Shown: positions 18,457 to 27,431 of the stretch, piece after piece | How positions within the stretch are numbered: position 1 is the stretch's first letter | Layout: each line of letters opens with the position of its first letter | Assembly (NCBI RefSeq): GCF_006337105.1 | Contig: NZ_CP040871.1 | Location: 682,001 to 746,000 of the forward strand | Reading direction: 5' to 3' | Source of the DNA: Thermomonas aquatica | GTDB taxonomy: Bacteria; Pseudomonadota; Gammaproteobacteria; Xanthomonadales; Xanthomonadaceae | DNA: 64,000 bases | Program-made: the position numbers and the translations under genes | Notes under the pieces: generated by a model | What the model was told of the DNA's origin: nothing | The model's database searches: none | The model's input: only the letters and a program-made list of their open reading frames with translations

Positions 18457-18954
18457 ATGAACATCCATCACACGCTCTCGAAGGGCTGCGTTGCAGGCAT
18501 CGCCCTCGCCCTGCTCGCCGGCTGCGCCACCCAGCCGAAACCGTTGCAAGGCGACTTCCAGGCACTTACCCCGCACGAAGCCGCCGTCGGCGACCATGCC
18601 GGCGCCATGGTGCGCTGGGGCGGCCGCATCATCCGCACCGAACCGCGCCCGGACCGCACCTGCTTCGAGGTGATCTCGACCAAGCTCAGCGTCGATGGCC
18701 GTCCGTACTGGGCCAGCGACGACACCTGGGGCCGCTTCATCGCCTGCCGCACCGGCTTCTACGATCCGGCGCTGTTCCAGCCCAACCGGGAAGTGACCTT
18801 CACCGGCCGCATCGAGGGCTACGAAGACCGCAAGGTCGAGCAGTACGTGTACAAATTCCCGCGCGTCGCCGCCGACGTGGTTTACCTGTGGCCGCAGCGC
18901 GAGCGGGTCGACGTGATGGTGCAGCCGGTGCCGCGGCACTGGGGTTGGTGGTAA
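18457..18954 (+). CDS. slp: Slp-family outer membrane lipoprotein
   Basis: A 165-residue lipoprotein with a signal peptide and lipobox LLAGC, so Cys23 would be acylated. The mature part begins ATQPKPLQGDFQ and contains the Slp features GAMVRWGGRII, TCFEVISTKLS and VTFTGRIEGYEDRK. Slp is starvation-inducible in E. coli. The ATG was set at MNIHHTLSKG because only this start gives a clean signal peptide. An earlier ATG at 18382, overlapping the previous stop, would bury it. The 72-nt gap upstream allows its own promoter. Its stop is 3 nt from that of the convergent HIT gene. Confidence 0.88.
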   Translation: MNIHHTLSKGCVAGIALALLAGCATQPKPLQGDFQALTPHEAAVGDHAGAMVRWGGRIIRTEPRPDRTCFEVISTKLSVDGRPYWASDDTWGRFIACRTGFYDPALFQPNREVTFTGRIEGYEDRKVEQYVYKFPRVAADVVYLWPQRERVDVMVQPVPRHWGWW

Positions 18955-18957
18955 GCC

Positions 18958-19308
18958 CTACGCGGGGGTGCCGAACCGCCCCAGCGGCGCGCCGGCCAGC
19001 AGGTGCAGGTGGACCTGGAACACGGTCTGCCCGCCGTCGCCGTTGCAGTTCATGACGATGCGGTAGCCGTCCTCGGCGAAACCCTGCGCCTTGGCATAGC
19101 GCGCGGCGGCGGTGGCAAGCCGGCCGATGACGACGGCCTGCTCCTCCGGCACGTCGTTGAGCGTGGCGAAGTCGCTCTTCGGCACGAACAGCACGTGCAC
19201 CGGCGCCTGCGGGGCGATGTCGCGGAACGCGACCAGGTGTTCGTCCTCGTACACCAGCTCGGCCGGGATCTCGCGGCGGATGATCTTGTGGAAGATGGTG
19301 TCGCTCAT
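18958..19308 (-). CDS. HIT-family purine nucleoside phosphoramidase (HinT-like)
   Basis: A 116-residue HIT protein. The family hydrolyses AMP-lysine and other nucleoside phosphoramidates. It begins DTIFHKIIRREIPAELVYED, a classic HinT N-terminus. The active-site motif HxHxHxx reads QVHLHLL, so the first His is Gln, while the nucleophilic and third His are kept. ATG start at MSDTIFHK, 16 nt downstream of recR on the same strand. The substitution may tune specificity rather than abolish activity. Confidence 0.9.
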   Translation of the reverse strand: MSDTIFHKIIRREIPAELVYEDEHLVAFRDIAPQAPVHVLFVPKSDFATLNDVPEEQAVVIGRLATAAARYAKAQGFAEDGYRIVMNCNGDGGQTVFQVHLHLLAGAPLGRFGTPA

Positions 19309-19324
19309 CGCGCTGGCTCCATGA

Positions 19325-19924
19325 TCAGGAAGTGATTTCGCTGCGGCTGCCGAACGCGTGCGACAGCGTGCCGCGGTCCACGTATTCCAGCTCGCCGCCC
19401 AGCGGCACGCCATGCGCCAGCCGGCTGGGATGGACCTTGTGCGCACGCGCCAGCTGCGCCAGGTAATGCGCGGTGGCCTCGCCCTCCACCGTCGGGTTGG
19501 TGGCGACGATCAATTCCTGCACCTCGCCCTCGCCCAGGCGTTCGCCGAGCCGGTCGAGGCCGAGTTCGCGCGGGCCGATGCCGTCGAGCGGGCTCAACCG
19601 CCCCTGCAGCACGAAATACAGGCCGCGGAAGCCGGTCGCCTGCTCGATGGCCAGCCGGTCCGCCGGCGATTCCACCACGCACAGCAGGTGCGCATCGCGC
19701 GCGCTGCTGCTGCAGGTCGGGCACAGCTCGGTTTCGCTGAAGTCGCGGCAGCGGCTGCAATGGCCGACCCGCTCCATCGCCTGCGCCAACGCGTCCGAAA
19801 GGCGCTTGCCGCCGTCGCGCTGGCGCTCCAGCAGGTGGTAGGCCATGCGCTGCGCCGATTTCTGGCCGACGCCGGGCAGCACGCGCAACGCGTCGATCAG
19901 TTGTTCGAGCAGCGAAGTCGTCAC
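19325..19924 (-). CDS. recR: Recombination mediator RecR
   Basis: A 199-residue DNA repair protein that acts with RecF and RecO in loading RecA at gaps. It has the N-terminal helix-hairpin-helix ([21 protein letters not shown]), a four-Cys zinc finger ([16 protein letters not shown]), a Toprim domain ([14 protein letters not shown]) and the C-terminal [16 protein letters not shown]. The start is GTG, 9 nt after the ybaB stop. dnaX-ybaB-recR is a widely conserved operon. Confidence 0.96.
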   Translation of the reverse strand: MTTSLLEQLIDALRVLPGVGQKSAQRMAYHLLERQRDGGKRLSDALAQAMERVGHCSRCRDFSETELCPTCSSSARDAHLLCVVESPADRLAIEQATGFRGLYFVLQGRLSPLDGIGPRELGLDRLGERLGEGEVQELIVATNPTVEGEATAHYLAQLARAHKVHPSRLAHGVPLGGELEYVDRGTLSHAFGSRSEITS

Positions 19925-19933
19925 TTCAATCGA

Positions 19934-20263
19934 TCAGAACGGCAGCTTCATGCCCGGCGGCAACTGCATGCCGGCGGTGGCCGACGACATCTTCGCCTGC
20001 GACACGGCATTGATCCTGTTGACCGCGTCGTTGAACGCGGCGGCGATCAGGTCCTCGGCCATTTCCGGATCGGCCAGCACCGACGGGTCGATGCGCACCT
20101 TGCGGCAGTCCATGCGCCCGCCCAGGGTCACGCTGACCATGCCGGCGCCGGCGTTGCCGACGACTTCCAGCGCGGCCACTTCCTCCTGCGCGCGCTGCAT
20201 GTCTTCCTGCATCTTCTGTGCCTGCTGCATCAGCTGGGCGATGTTTCCACGCATGTCCGGCAT
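19934..20263 (-). CDS. YbaB/EbfC nucleoid-associated protein
   Basis: A 109-residue DNA-binding protein of the YbaB/EbfC family. It starts [22 protein letters not shown], with the usual Gln/Met-rich first helix, and later has VRIDPSVL and [13 protein letters not shown]. Length is typical. A second ATG four codons in is equally possible. It sits 48 nt after dnaX and just before recR in the canonical order. Confidence 0.93.
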   Translation of the reverse strand: MPDMRGNIAQLMQQAQKMQEDMQRAQEEVAALEVVGNAGAGMVSVTLGGRMDCRKVRIDPSVLADPEMAEDLIAAAFNDAVNRINAVSQAKMSSATAGMQLPPGMKLPF

Positions 20264-20311
20264 CTCTTCTGTGTTCGATGGAAAATGGAATTGCGGCGAC
20301 GGGAGGCGGAA

Positions 20312-22039
20312 TCAAGCCTCGCCGAGCGGGCGGATCGAATCCGCCACGATCTGCGCGCCATGCACCTGCACCAGCCGCTGGATGTCCGGGTCGGCGGCGA
20401 AGCCCTGTTCCGCGCCGGCCTGCCTTTCCTCGCGTTCGCGCGTATTGCGCACCCGCGCGGTGTCGCCGCGCGGCTCGCCGGTTTCGAAGCGCAATTGCAC
20501 CGTACCGCCCAGCAATGAAGACAGGGCATCGCCCAATTGCAGCACCAGGCTCGGCGATTTCAGGTGTTCATCGCCCGGGGCCAGGGTCAGCCGCAACACG
20601 CCGTCGGCATGCGCCACGAACGCCGCATGTTCGGCCAGCAACCGCGCTGGTCCGCGCAGGCTGCTGCGCGCGACGAGTTCCAGCCAGTGCTCGCTGTCGG
20701 TCACCAGCATCGCGCTGGCGGCCTGCATCGATGGCGCCGCGGGCATGACCGCTGGCGGCTCGGCCACGCGCATCGGTGCGGGCGGGACGGCCGCTGCCGG
20801 CGGTGCGACTGCGGCAGACGATTGCGGGCGTGGCGCAGATTCGGCCAATACGGCGCGCGCCTGTTCGGCAGCCGCGCTTGGCGCCTGCGCACGCGTGGCG
20901 GATGCAGCGGCATTCGCCGACGGCACCACAGCGCGTGGTAGCGACGCCTGCGCGCCGGCTTCGCCCGGGCGGAACGCGAGCATGCGCAGCAGGCTCATCT
21001 CGAAACCGCTGCGCGGACTCGGCGCATAGCCGAGGTCGCGGCGGCCATTGAGCGCCATCTGGTACCAGAGTTGCACCAGTTCCGGCCGCAGCTGCGCGGC
21101 CAGCGCATCGACATCGATCGCGTCGCTGCCGGTTTCGACCGTCGGCACCAGTTGCTTGACCTGGATCCGGTGCAGCGCTTCGGACAACGCATCCAGCACG
21201 CTGCCCCAGTCCGGCGAGAACTCCGCGAGTTGCGCGGCTTCGTCCAGCAAGCGCGCGCCATCGCCATCGGCCAGCGCCGACAGCAGCGCCTGCACGCGAT
21301 TGCGGTCGACCGTGCCCAGCATCGCCGCCACCGCCGCGCCATCGAGCCTGCCGCCGGTGTAGGCGATCGCCTGGTCGAGCAGCGACAGCCCGTCGCGCAG
21401 GCTGCCGTCGGCGGCATGCGCCAGCTGGCGCACCGCATCGTCGTCGGCCTCGATCCCTTCCGCGCCCAGGATCTTCGCGATCTGGCCGCGGATCTGCGCC
21501 TCGTCCAGCCGCTTCAGGTTGAACTGCAGGCAGCGGCTCAGCACCGTGACCAGCAGTTTCTCCGGGTCGGTGGTGGCGAACAGGAACTTGACGTGCCCGG
21601 GCGGCTCTTCCAGCGTCTTCAGCAGCGCGTTGAACGCCTGCTTCGACAGCATGTGCACTTCGTCGATCAGGTAGACCTTGTACTTGCCGCGCGACGGCAT
21701 GTACTGCGCGTTCTCGATCAGCTCGCGCACGTTGTCGACGCCGGTGTTCGACGCGGCGTCGATCTCCAGCAGGTCGATGTAGCGGCCGGCATCGATCGCC
21801 AGGCAGGTCTCGCACTCGCCGCAGGGGTCGGCGCTGATGCCGCGCTCGCAGTTCAGCGACTTGGCGAAGATCCGCGCGATGGTGGTCTTGCCGACGCCGC
21901 GGGTGCCGGTGAACAGGAACGCATGGTGGACGCGGCCGGTATCCAGCGCATTGGTCAGCGCGCGGACGACGTGCTCCTGCCCGACCAGTTCGGCGAAACG
22001 CTTGGGCCGCCACTTGCGGGCGAGGACGAGGTAGGACAT
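20312..22039 (-). CDS. dnaX: DNA polymerase III subunits gamma/tau
   Basis: A 575-residue clamp-loader ATPase. It starts MSYLVLARKWRPKRFAELVGQ and has Walker A TGTRGVGKTTIA (about 44-55), a zinc module CGECETC, Walker B YLIDEVHMLSKQAFNAL and sensor LSRCLQFNL. A Pro/Ala-rich linker (about residues 370-450) separates it from the tau-specific C-terminal domain. The ATG at 22039 is preferred over a GTG two codons upstream. I saw no A-rich slippery heptamer of the E. coli type, so a frameshifted gamma form is not evident. It is shorter than E. coli tau. Confidence 0.95.
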   Translation of the reverse strand: MSYLVLARKWRPKRFAELVGQEHVVRALTNALDTGRVHHAFLFTGTRGVGKTTIARIFAKSLNCERGISADPCGECETCLAIDAGRYIDLLEIDAASNTGVDNVRELIENAQYMPSRGKYKVYLIDEVHMLSKQAFNALLKTLEEPPGHVKFLFATTDPEKLLVTVLSRCLQFNLKRLDEAQIRGQIAKILGAEGIEADDDAVRQLAHAADGSLRDGLSLLDQAIAYTGGRLDGAAVAAMLGTVDRNRVQALLSALADGDGARLLDEAAQLAEFSPDWGSVLDALSEALHRIQVKQLVPTVETGSDAIDVDALAAQLRPELVQLWYQMALNGRRDLGYAPSPRSGFEMSLLRMLAFRPGEAGAQASLPRAVVPSANAAASATRAQAPSAAAEQARAVLAESAPRPQSSAAVAPPAAAVPPAPMRVAEPPAVMPAAPSMQAASAMLVTDSEHWLELVARSSLRGPARLLAEHAAFVAHADGVLRLTLAPGDEHLKSPSLVLQLGDALSSLLGGTVQLRFETGEPRGDTARVRNTREREERQAGAEQGFAADPDIQRLVQVHGAQIVADSIRPLGEA

Positions 22040-22105
22040 GCCCACATTGTGGCATGCGCCGGCGTTCCGCTTCGATGAATGCAGGCGATGGACAACCGCT
22101 CTTCA

Positions 22106-22327
22106 ACCCCCTCGAGCCAAGGGGGTGGCGCGCAGCGCCGGGGGTGCTGGAAGGATGAGCCGGGGCCCGAAGTTTGCGTAGCGAACTTTGGGATTCATGG
22201 GCGCAGCCCATGGATACCCCCCTTGGTAAGGGGGCGCTCGCGCAGCGAGCGGGGATCGGAAGCACCTCGCGGGACCCGCGATTTCGCGCAGCGGAATCGT
22301 GGGCCGTTTTGGGCATCGCCAAAACGG
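22106..22327. repeat. Array of eight tandem hairpins, five with a shared GC-GCA/GTA-GC apex, between dnaX and ffs
   Basis: No gene fits here. Eight palindromes follow each other: 22106-22126 (ACCCCCT stem), 22127-22139 (GGCGC-GCA-GCGCC), 22166-22192 (12-bp stem around GTA), 22193-22215 (10-bp stem around GCA), 22218-22234 (CCCCCTT-GGT-AAGGGGG), 22235-22251 (CGCTCGC-GCA-GCGAGCG), 22275-22303 (13-bp stem around GCA) and 22304-22327 (CCGTTTTGG stem). Five of them have different stem sequences but the same closing GC pair and GCA (once GTA) loop. Several stems pair only with G-T allowance on one strand. Confidence 0.75.
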
Positions 22328-22332
22328 GCGAT

Positions 22333-22434
22333 GGCCCCGCCGGCTGACCTCGGCACCCGCGTCAGTCGATACCGTTGCTGCCTTCCGGCCCTGGCGGGGT
22401 TTTCGACCTAGCGTCGCGAGGGGCCGACGGGGCC
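22333..22434 (-). ncRNA. ffs: 4.5S RNA, bacterial signal recognition particle RNA
   Basis: On the minus strand the near-universal SRP Alu-less hairpin tip is present: CAGGGCCGGAAGGCAGCAAC, matching the E. coli tip with its GGAAG tetraloop region and asymmetric AGCA internal loop. The ends pair as GGCCCC and GGGGCC, giving a roughly 102-nt rod. Ends are inferred from this pairing and could shift by a few bases. It pairs with Ffh in co-translational membrane targeting. tRNA-Ser(GGA) lies just upstream in the plus coordinate order and on the same strand. Confidence 0.92.
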
Positions 22435-22478
22435 ACCATGGAGACAGTCTGGTGCGCGACGATGTGCTGAAGCGAAAA

Positions 22479-22571
22479 TGGCGGAGAGAGGGGGATTCGA
22501 ACCCCCGAAGCGCGGTTTAGACGCTTACACACTTTCCAGGCGTGCTCCTTCAACCGCTCGGACACCTCTCC
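22479..22571 (-). tRNA. tRNA-Ser(GGA)
   Basis: A 93-nt class II tRNA with acceptor stem GGAGAGG/CCTCTCC, a long variable arm, the T-loop GTTCGAATC and encoded CCA. The anticodon loop CTGGAAA in the stem CACGC/GTGTG gives GGA, reading UCC and UCU. It is on the minus strand, with ffs 45 nt downstream, so they may share a transcript. Confidence 0.96.
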
Positions 22572-22654
22572 GCTGGAACCCGGCCTGCCGCGTCGCGGCG
22601 GCATTCCGGGCCGCGCAGTTTAGCGGCTGGCCCGCCGCGGGACAAGGAAACCGC

Positions 22655-23083
22655 TCACCGCCCGGGATGCAGCCAGCCGGCATCGCCCTCGGCGTAGCGC
22701 TCGTGCTTCCAGATCGGCACCCGCGCCTTGACCTCGTCGATGATCCAGCGGCAGGCGGCGAAGGCGGCATCGCGGTGCGCGGCGGATACGCCGACCCATA
22801 CCGCCAGTTCGCCGACGGCGAGGTCGCCGACGCGATGCACGCAAGCGGCGTCGATGATGTCGAAGCGCTTCAACGCGTCGCCGACGATCGCCTCGCCCTC
22901 CCGTTCGGCGAGCTCGGCGTAGGCCTCGTAGCGCAGGCCGGCCACCGCGCGGCCATCGTGATGGTCGCGCACCCGGCCCTCGAAGCCGGCGCAGGCGCCG
23001 GCGCGGGCGTCCTGCAGGCGCGCCTGCAGGCCAGCCGCATCGAACGGCGCATCGGCCAGGCGGAAACGCGGCAGCTCAGCCAC
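22655..23083 (-). CDS. moaE: Molybdopterin synthase catalytic subunit MoaE
   Basis: A 142-residue large subunit of molybdopterin synthase, which converts cyclic pyranopterin monophosphate to molybdopterin using the MoaD thiocarboxylate. It has GFEGRVRDHHDGR, LRYEAYAELAE, RVGDLAVGE and the active-site segment VKARVPIWKHERY with the catalytic lysine. A GTG start is chosen (VAELPRFRL). It lies 8 nt inside the end of moaD, implying coupled translation. The longer upstream open frame is moaD sequence in another phase. Confidence 0.92.
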   Translation of the reverse strand: MAELPRFRLADAPFDAAGLQARLQDARAGACAGFEGRVRDHHDGRAVAGLRYEAYAELAEREGEAIVGDALKRFDIIDAACVHRVGDLAVGELAVWVGVSAAHRDAAFAACRWIIDEVKARVPIWKHERYAEGDAGWLHPGR

Positions 23084-23321
23084 CGGACACCGGCGGAATG
23101 AACGCGACCGTGCTGCCGTCGCGCACGGCATCGCCCCAGTGCGCGAACTCGCCGGCCACCGCCACCCGCAGCTGGCGTTGCGGGAACGGGAGCCGATGGC
23201 GCGCCTGCAGCTCGGCGTAGAGCGCGGCCAGGTCCGCGGCCTGCGTGTCCAGCCGTTCGCTGGCGACTCCCGACGCATCGCGCAAGGCCGCGAAGTACAG
23301 CACCTCCACCCGCCGGCTCAT
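23076..23321 (-). CDS. moaD: Molybdopterin synthase sulfur-carrier subunit MoaD
   Basis: An 81-residue ubiquitin-like protein ending in the required Gly-Gly (PPVSGG), the site of adenylation and thiocarboxylation. It starts [14 protein letters not shown] and contains [15 protein letters not shown] and AFIPPVSGG, all typical of MoaD. The ATG overlaps the moaC stop as ATGA. The stop lies within the start region of moaE. Confidence 0.95.
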   Translation of the reverse strand: MSRRVEVLYFAALRDASGVASERLDTQAADLAALYAELQARHRLPFPQRQLRVAVAGEFAHWGDAVRDGSTVAFIPPVSGG

Positions 23322-23809
23322 GCCAGCGATCCCACGTCGCGCTTGCCGCCGCGCTTGCCCAGCAGCCTGGCCGGGCCGAGCACGATGGCGTGGCTCAGCG
23401 CCTTGCACATGTCGTACACGGTCAACGCCGCCACCGTAGCCCCCGCCAAGGCTTCCATTTCGACGCCGGTGCGGTGCACGGTCTTGACCGTGCAGTCGAT
23501 GCGCAGGGTGCGCGCGTCGTGCCAGTCGATGGCGAAGCGGCAGCCGTCGATCGGCAGCGGATGGCAGAACGGGATCAGTTCGTGGGTGCGCTTGACCGCC
23601 ATGGTGCCGGCGACGATGGCGGTATCGACGATGCCGCCCTTGGCGCTTTTCAGGCCATTGGCATGGAGTTGCGCGGCGACGTCGGCGGGGAACCTCACCC
23701 TGCATTCGGCCTGCGCCTGGCGCACGGTTGCCTGCTTCGCGGAGACATCGACCATCGCCGGCCGGCCGGCCGGGTCGAGGTGGGTTAGCGTTTTCGCCTT
23801 GCGTGCCAT
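23318..23809 (-). CDS. moaC: Cyclic pyranopterin monophosphate synthase MoaC
   Basis: A 163-residue enzyme of the first step of molybdenum cofactor synthesis, acting after MoaA. It has [36 protein letters not shown] and [17 protein letters not shown], which contain the conserved His, Lys and Glu residues, and [13 protein letters not shown] start at [10 protein letters not shown], 19 nt after the moaA stop. Confidence 0.96.
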   Translation of the reverse strand: MARKAKTLTHLDPAGRPAMVDVSAKQATVRQAQAECRVRFPADVAAQLHANGLKSAKGGIVDTAIVAGTMAVKRTHELIPFCHPLPIDGCRFAIDWHDARTLRIDCTVKTVHRTGVEMEALAGATVAALTVYDMCKALSHAIVLGPARLLGKRGGKRDVGSLA

Positions 23810-23828
23810 GCCGCGATTATCGCCTGTA

Positions 23829-24836
23829 TCAGCCGCCGACCAGGTACATCTCGACGTGCTTGCGCGATGCGCCGGCCTCGCTGCGGATTTCGCTGTAGCG
23901 GTCCGCACGCCTCGACCACAGGCCGGCGACATGCGCGGCCAGCGCGTCCTCGCCTTGCGCCAGCACGCCGCGCAGGTCGTGGCCCTGCCCCGCGAACAGG
24001 CAGGTATACAGCTGGCCGTCGGCGGACACGCGGGCGCGATGGCAGTCGCCGCAGAACGGCGCGCTGACCGAACTGACGAAACCGACCTCGCCCTGCCCGT
24101 CCGCGTAGGCATAACGCTCCGCCACCTCGCCACGGTAGTTCGGGTCCAGCGGGCGCAGCGGCCAGCGCGCGGCGATGCGGTCGCGCAGTTCCGCCGAGGG
24201 CACGACCCGTTCGCGCGACCAGCCGTTGCAGGTGCCGACGTCCATGTATTCGATGAAGCGCAACACGTGGCCATGCTCGCGGGCGAATCCGGCCAGGGCT
24301 TCGATGCCGGCATCGTTCACTCCGCGCTGGACCACGCAGTTGAGCTTGATCGGGGCGAAGCCGGCGGCCTGCGCGGCCTCGATCCCGGCCAGCACGTCGC
24401 GCAATTCGCCGCGGCCGCCGGACAGGGCGCGGAACGCATCGGCGTCCAGCGTGTCCAGGCTGACCGTGATCCGGCGCAGCCCGACAGCGCGCAGGGCCCG
24501 CGCCTGCGCGGCGAGCAGCGAGCCATTGCTGGTCAGCGCCAGGTCGTCGATGCCCTCGATCGCCGCCAGCCGCGCCACCAGTTCCGGCAAACGCTTGCGC
24601 AGCAGCGGTTCGCCGCCGGTCAAGCGCAGCTTGCGCACGCCGAGCCGGGCGAAGCCGCGCACCAAGGTCTCGATCTGGTCGAACGACAGCCGCGAGGCGG
24701 CATCCAGCCCATGGTCGTCGGCGATCCGGTCGGCCGGCATGCAATACGGGCAGCGGAAATTGCAGGCCTCGATCAGCGACAACCGCAGGTCCCGCAATGG
24801 CCGCGCCAGCGTGTCGCGCGGCAACGGCTGGTTCAT
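23829..24836 (-). CDS. moaA: GTP 3',8-cyclase MoaA (radical SAM)
   Basis: A 335-residue radical SAM enzyme that starts molybdenum cofactor synthesis from GTP. The SAM-binding [4Fe-4S] cluster motif is CNFRCPYC (Cys25, Cys29, Cys32) and the second cluster motif is [30 protein letters not shown] is the GGEP SAM-contact motif. The C-terminus ends in MYLVGG, the conserved GG tail that is required in MoaA. The ATG overlaps the MBL-fold gene stop as ATGA. Confidence 0.96.
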   Translation of the reverse strand: MNQPLPRDTLARPLRDLRLSLIEACNFRCPYCMPADRIADDHGLDAASRLSFDQIETLVRGFARLGVRKLRLTGGEPLLRKRLPELVARLAAIEGIDDLALTSNGSLLAAQARALRAVGLRRITVSLDTLDADAFRALSGGRGELRDVLAGIEAAQAAGFAPIKLNCVVQRGVNDAGIEALAGFAREHGHVLRFIEYMDVGTCNGWSRERVVPSAELRDRIAARWPLRPLDPNYRGEVAERYAYADGQGEVGFVSSVSAPFCGDCHRARVSADGQLYTCLFAGQGHDLRGVLAQGEDALAAHVAGLWSRRADRYSEIRSEAGASRKHVEMYLVGG

Positions 24837-25597
24837 CCCGGCTCCGTGCCTGCAGGCGCGCGCAGGGCGACGATCTCGCCGGGCGCGCCGACGCGGTGGC
24901 CGCGCGCGCGCAGCAGTTCGCCGTCTTCCGCGCTGGCGTAGTGGTAGAGCAGGCAACGCGCCAGCAGCTCGCGCGGATATTCGCGCTCCAGGTCGTCGAT
25001 GCCGCTGTGCGACGGGTTGCCTTCCAGCGCGCAGTCGTGCGCGATCAGTTCGTCGCGGGCGGCGTACTTGGCCAGCATTTCCGGGATCGGCCGGGTATCG
25101 CCGGTCCACACCAGGCTGCCCGGCAGGCGCAGCGCGAACGCGGTATCGGGCCAGTGGTGGCGCACCGGGAACACCTCCAGCCGCACCCCGTCGTGCCAGA
25201 AGTGGTCGCCGACCGGGATCACCCGGAATGCGTCCCAGAAATTCACCCCGCCCTCGGCCAGCGCGTTCGGATAGCTGGCCACGCGCTGGTGCAGCAGCGG
25301 CAGCAAGGCGACCGGCACGTACAACCGCACTTCGCCGCGATGGGCCGGATCGAAATAGCTGGCGACGAACAGGCGCTCGAAGCCGGCCACATGGTCCATG
25401 TGCGCGTGTGTCATGAACAGCGCGCGCGGGATGCCGCCATGGGCGGCCTGGTAAGCGGTCAGGCCCTCGCCGCCGCAGTCGATGGTCAGCCATGGCGCGC
25501 CATCGCGCTCGATGGTGGCCATCGCCGAGCCCAATTCCACCGCCGAGGCATTGCCGACCCCGAGCAGGCGCAGTCGCCAGCGGCTTTCCGTATCCAT
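24833..25597 (-). CDS. MBL-fold metallo-hydrolase in the moa operon
   Basis: A 254-residue metallo-beta-lactamase-fold protein with the metal motif MTHAHMDHVAG (HxHxDH), later HHWPDTAF, VWTGDTRPIPEM and a terminal His. The pattern is closer to the ElaC/phosphodiesterase side of the superfamily than to glyoxalase II. I cannot name the substrate. It overlaps the moaA start by 4 nt and follows kdkA by 1 nt, so it is coupled to both. ATG start; a longer start is open but would run into kdkA. Confidence 0.8.
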   Translation of the reverse strand: MDTESRWRLRLLGVGNASAVELGSAMATIERDGAPWLTIDCGGEGLTAYQAAHGGIPRALFMTHAHMDHVAGFERLFVASYFDPAHRGEVRLYVPVALLPLLHQRVASYPNALAEGGVNFWDAFRVIPVGDHFWHDGVRLEVFPVRHHWPDTAFALRLPGSLVWTGDTRPIPEMLAKYAARDELIAHDCALEGNPSHSGIDDLEREYPRELLARCLLYHYASAEDGELLRARGHRVGAPGEIVALRAPAGTEPG

Positions 25598-25598
25598 G

Positions 25599-26342
25599 TC
25601 AGTAGCCACGTTGCCACGCGGCGTCGTAGGCCACACGCAGCCGCGCGAACCCGGCATCGACCTGCTCGAGGCTGCGGCTGCCGCGACGCTTGCGCAGCGA
25701 ACGCTGCAGGCGCTCGAGGTTGGCGTTGCGCCAATGCGTGGCGGGGATGCGCAGGTGCGACTGGTCGAAATCGATCATCCAGCCGCGGCCCTGCGCATCG
25801 AACAGGATGTTGTGCGCGTTGAGGTCGGCATGGTCGAGGCCGGCGCGATGGAACTTCGCGACCAGCTGGCCCGCCGCCTCCCACGGCGCTTCGCCGGCCG
25901 CGGCAAGTTCGGCCAGGCTGCGCACGCCCGGCAGGCGCTGCATCAGGATCGCCGCGCGGTAATGCAGGCCTTCGCGCCGGTAATAGGCGGCGAACGGCAT
26001 AGGCACCGGCAGCTTCTTCTCGCGCAACGCGCGCAGCAGGCGGAACTCGGCGAAGCTGCGCACGCAGTTGATGCCGCGCCACAGGTGGCCGTCGCGGCTC
26101 AGGCTGGCCGCCCAGCCGCCGCGCAGGTACTGGCGCAGCACGGCATCGCCCTCGCCGGTCTCGATGAACCAGGCGCCGCCGCGGCCGCCTTCGGCCACCG
26201 CCTGCGCGGCCTCGCCCCAGTGCGCGGGCGAGAACCAGGCCGGGTCGGGTTGCCGCAACTGCGTGCGGTCGAACAGAATCGCGCCGTAGCCGCGCGCGTC
26301 GCGGAATGGCGTCAGGTGTTCGTTGGCGTCGAATCCCGTCAT
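25599..26342 (-). CDS. kdkA: 3-deoxy-D-manno-octulosonic acid kinase
   Basis: A 247-residue small kinase of the KdkA/WaaP-like family, which phosphorylates the Kdo residue of lipid A core at position 4. It has [10 protein letters not shown], an [15 protein letters not shown] segment and the kinase catalytic motifs [14 protein letters not shown] and [10 protein letters not shown]. Kdo kinases are typical where inner core contains a single phosphorylated Kdo. It is divergent from a heptosyltransferase, with starts only 21 nt apart, so LPS core genes face each other. ATG start at [10 protein letters not shown]. Confidence 0.9.
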   Translation of the reverse strand: MTGFDANEHLTPFRDARGYGAILFDRTQLRQPDPAWFSPAHWGEAAQAVAEGGRGGAWFIETGEGDAVLRQYLRGGWAASLSRDGHLWRGINCVRSFAEFRLLRALREKKLPVPMPFAAYYRREGLHYRAAILMQRLPGVRSLAELAAAGEAPWEAAGQLVAKFHRAGLDHADLNAHNILFDAQGRGWMIDFDQSHLRIPATHWRNANLERLQRSLRKRRGSRSLEQVDAGFARLRVAYDAAWQRGY

Positions 26343-26363
26343 CCATGCGAGTTTAGCAAGCAC

Positions 26364-27416
26364 GTGAGCGAAGCCAGCGCACCGCGTTCGATCTGCCTGC
26401 TGCGCCTGTCCGCGCTGGGCGACGTCACCCATGTGCTGCCCCTGCTGCACACGCTGCGCAAGGCATGGCCGGAGGCGGAGATCGCCTGGGTGATCGGCAA
26501 GGGCGAACATCGGCTGCTGGACGGCCTGCCCGGCGTGCGCTTCATCGAATACGACAAGAAGTCCGGAATCAAGGGCATGCGCGACGTGCGCCGGCAATGC
26601 GGCGGGCGTTTCGACGTGCTGCTGCAACTGCAGGTCTCGGCCCGCGCCAACCTGCTGTCCGCGTTCATCCCGGCGCGGCGGCGGATCGGCTACGACAGGT
26701 CGCGCAGCAAGGACGGCCACGGCCTGTTCATCAACGAACGCATCGCCGATCGCCCGGGGATCCATGTGCTGGACGCGATCGCCAGCTTCGCCGAGCCGCT
26801 GGGCCTGCAGCGCGATGGCGTGACCTGGGAAATGCCCGTTCCGCACGAGGCCCATGAATGGGCGCGGGCGCAGTGGGCGGACGATGGCCGGCGCAGCCTG
26901 GTGATCTCGCCCTGTTCCAGCCATGCGTTGCGCAACTGGCGCGCCGACCGCTGCGCGGCCCTGGCCGACCATGCGGCGGCGCAGGACTGGCGCATCGTCT
27001 TGTGCGGCGGGCGCAGCGAACTCGAGCGGCGCACGGGCGACGCGATCCTGGCCGCGATGCAACGCCGGGAAAGCGCGCTCGACCTGATCGGCAAGGACAC
27101 CCTCAAGCAGCTGCCCGCCCTGCTGGCCCGCGCCGACCTGCTGGTCACCCCGGATTCCGGGCCGATGCACATCGCCAACGCGATGGGGACGAAGGTGCTG
27201 GGCCTGCACGCCGCCAGCAACCCCAACCGCAGCGGCCCGTATTCGGATCGGCGCTACTGCGTCGACCGCTACGACGATGCCGCGCGCAAGTACCGCGGCC
27301 GGCCGGCTTCGGAACTCAAGTGGGGAACCAAGATCGAGGCCGAGGGGGTGATGGACCTGGTGACGGTGGACGACGCCATCGCCGCATTCGAGCGCTACCG
27401 CGGCGCCATCGGCTGA
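26364..27416 (+). CDS. GT9-family (heptosyltransferase-like) glycosyltransferase
   Basis: A 350-residue GT9 protein of the ADP-heptose:LPS heptosyltransferase group. It starts [20 protein letters not shown], the usual GT9 N-terminus, and has [20 protein letters not shown], a nucleotide-sugar site [13 protein letters not shown] and the late [21 protein letters not shown]. Start GTG giving [10 protein letters not shown]. The longer open frame upstream is antisense to kdkA. It probably adds heptose to the lipid A-Kdo acceptor, but WaaC versus WaaF subtype is not resolved. Confidence 0.88.
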   Translation: MSEASAPRSICLLRLSALGDVTHVLPLLHTLRKAWPEAEIAWVIGKGEHRLLDGLPGVRFIEYDKKSGIKGMRDVRRQCGGRFDVLLQLQVSARANLLSAFIPARRRIGYDRSRSKDGHGLFINERIADRPGIHVLDAIASFAEPLGLQRDGVTWEMPVPHEAHEWARAQWADDGRRSLVISPCSSHALRNWRADRCAALADHAAAQDWRIVLCGGRSELERRTGDAILAAMQRRESALDLIGKDTLKQLPALLARADLLVTPDSGPMHIANAMGTKVLGLHAASNPNRSGPYSDRRYCVDRYDDAARKYRGRPASELKWGTKIEAEGVMDLVTVDDAIAAFERYRGAIG

Positions 27417-27431
27417 CCGTTCCCGACCGGG

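Noticed and set aside
20900..21050. Programmed frameshift site in dnaX
   Set aside because: No A-rich heptamer of the AAAAAAG type was seen in the gene on the coding strand, so I do not claim a gamma form.
22106..22327. CRISPR array
   Set aside because: The palindromes are contiguous with unrelated stems and no constant repeat of 24-40 nt or unique spacers, and no cas genes lie near.
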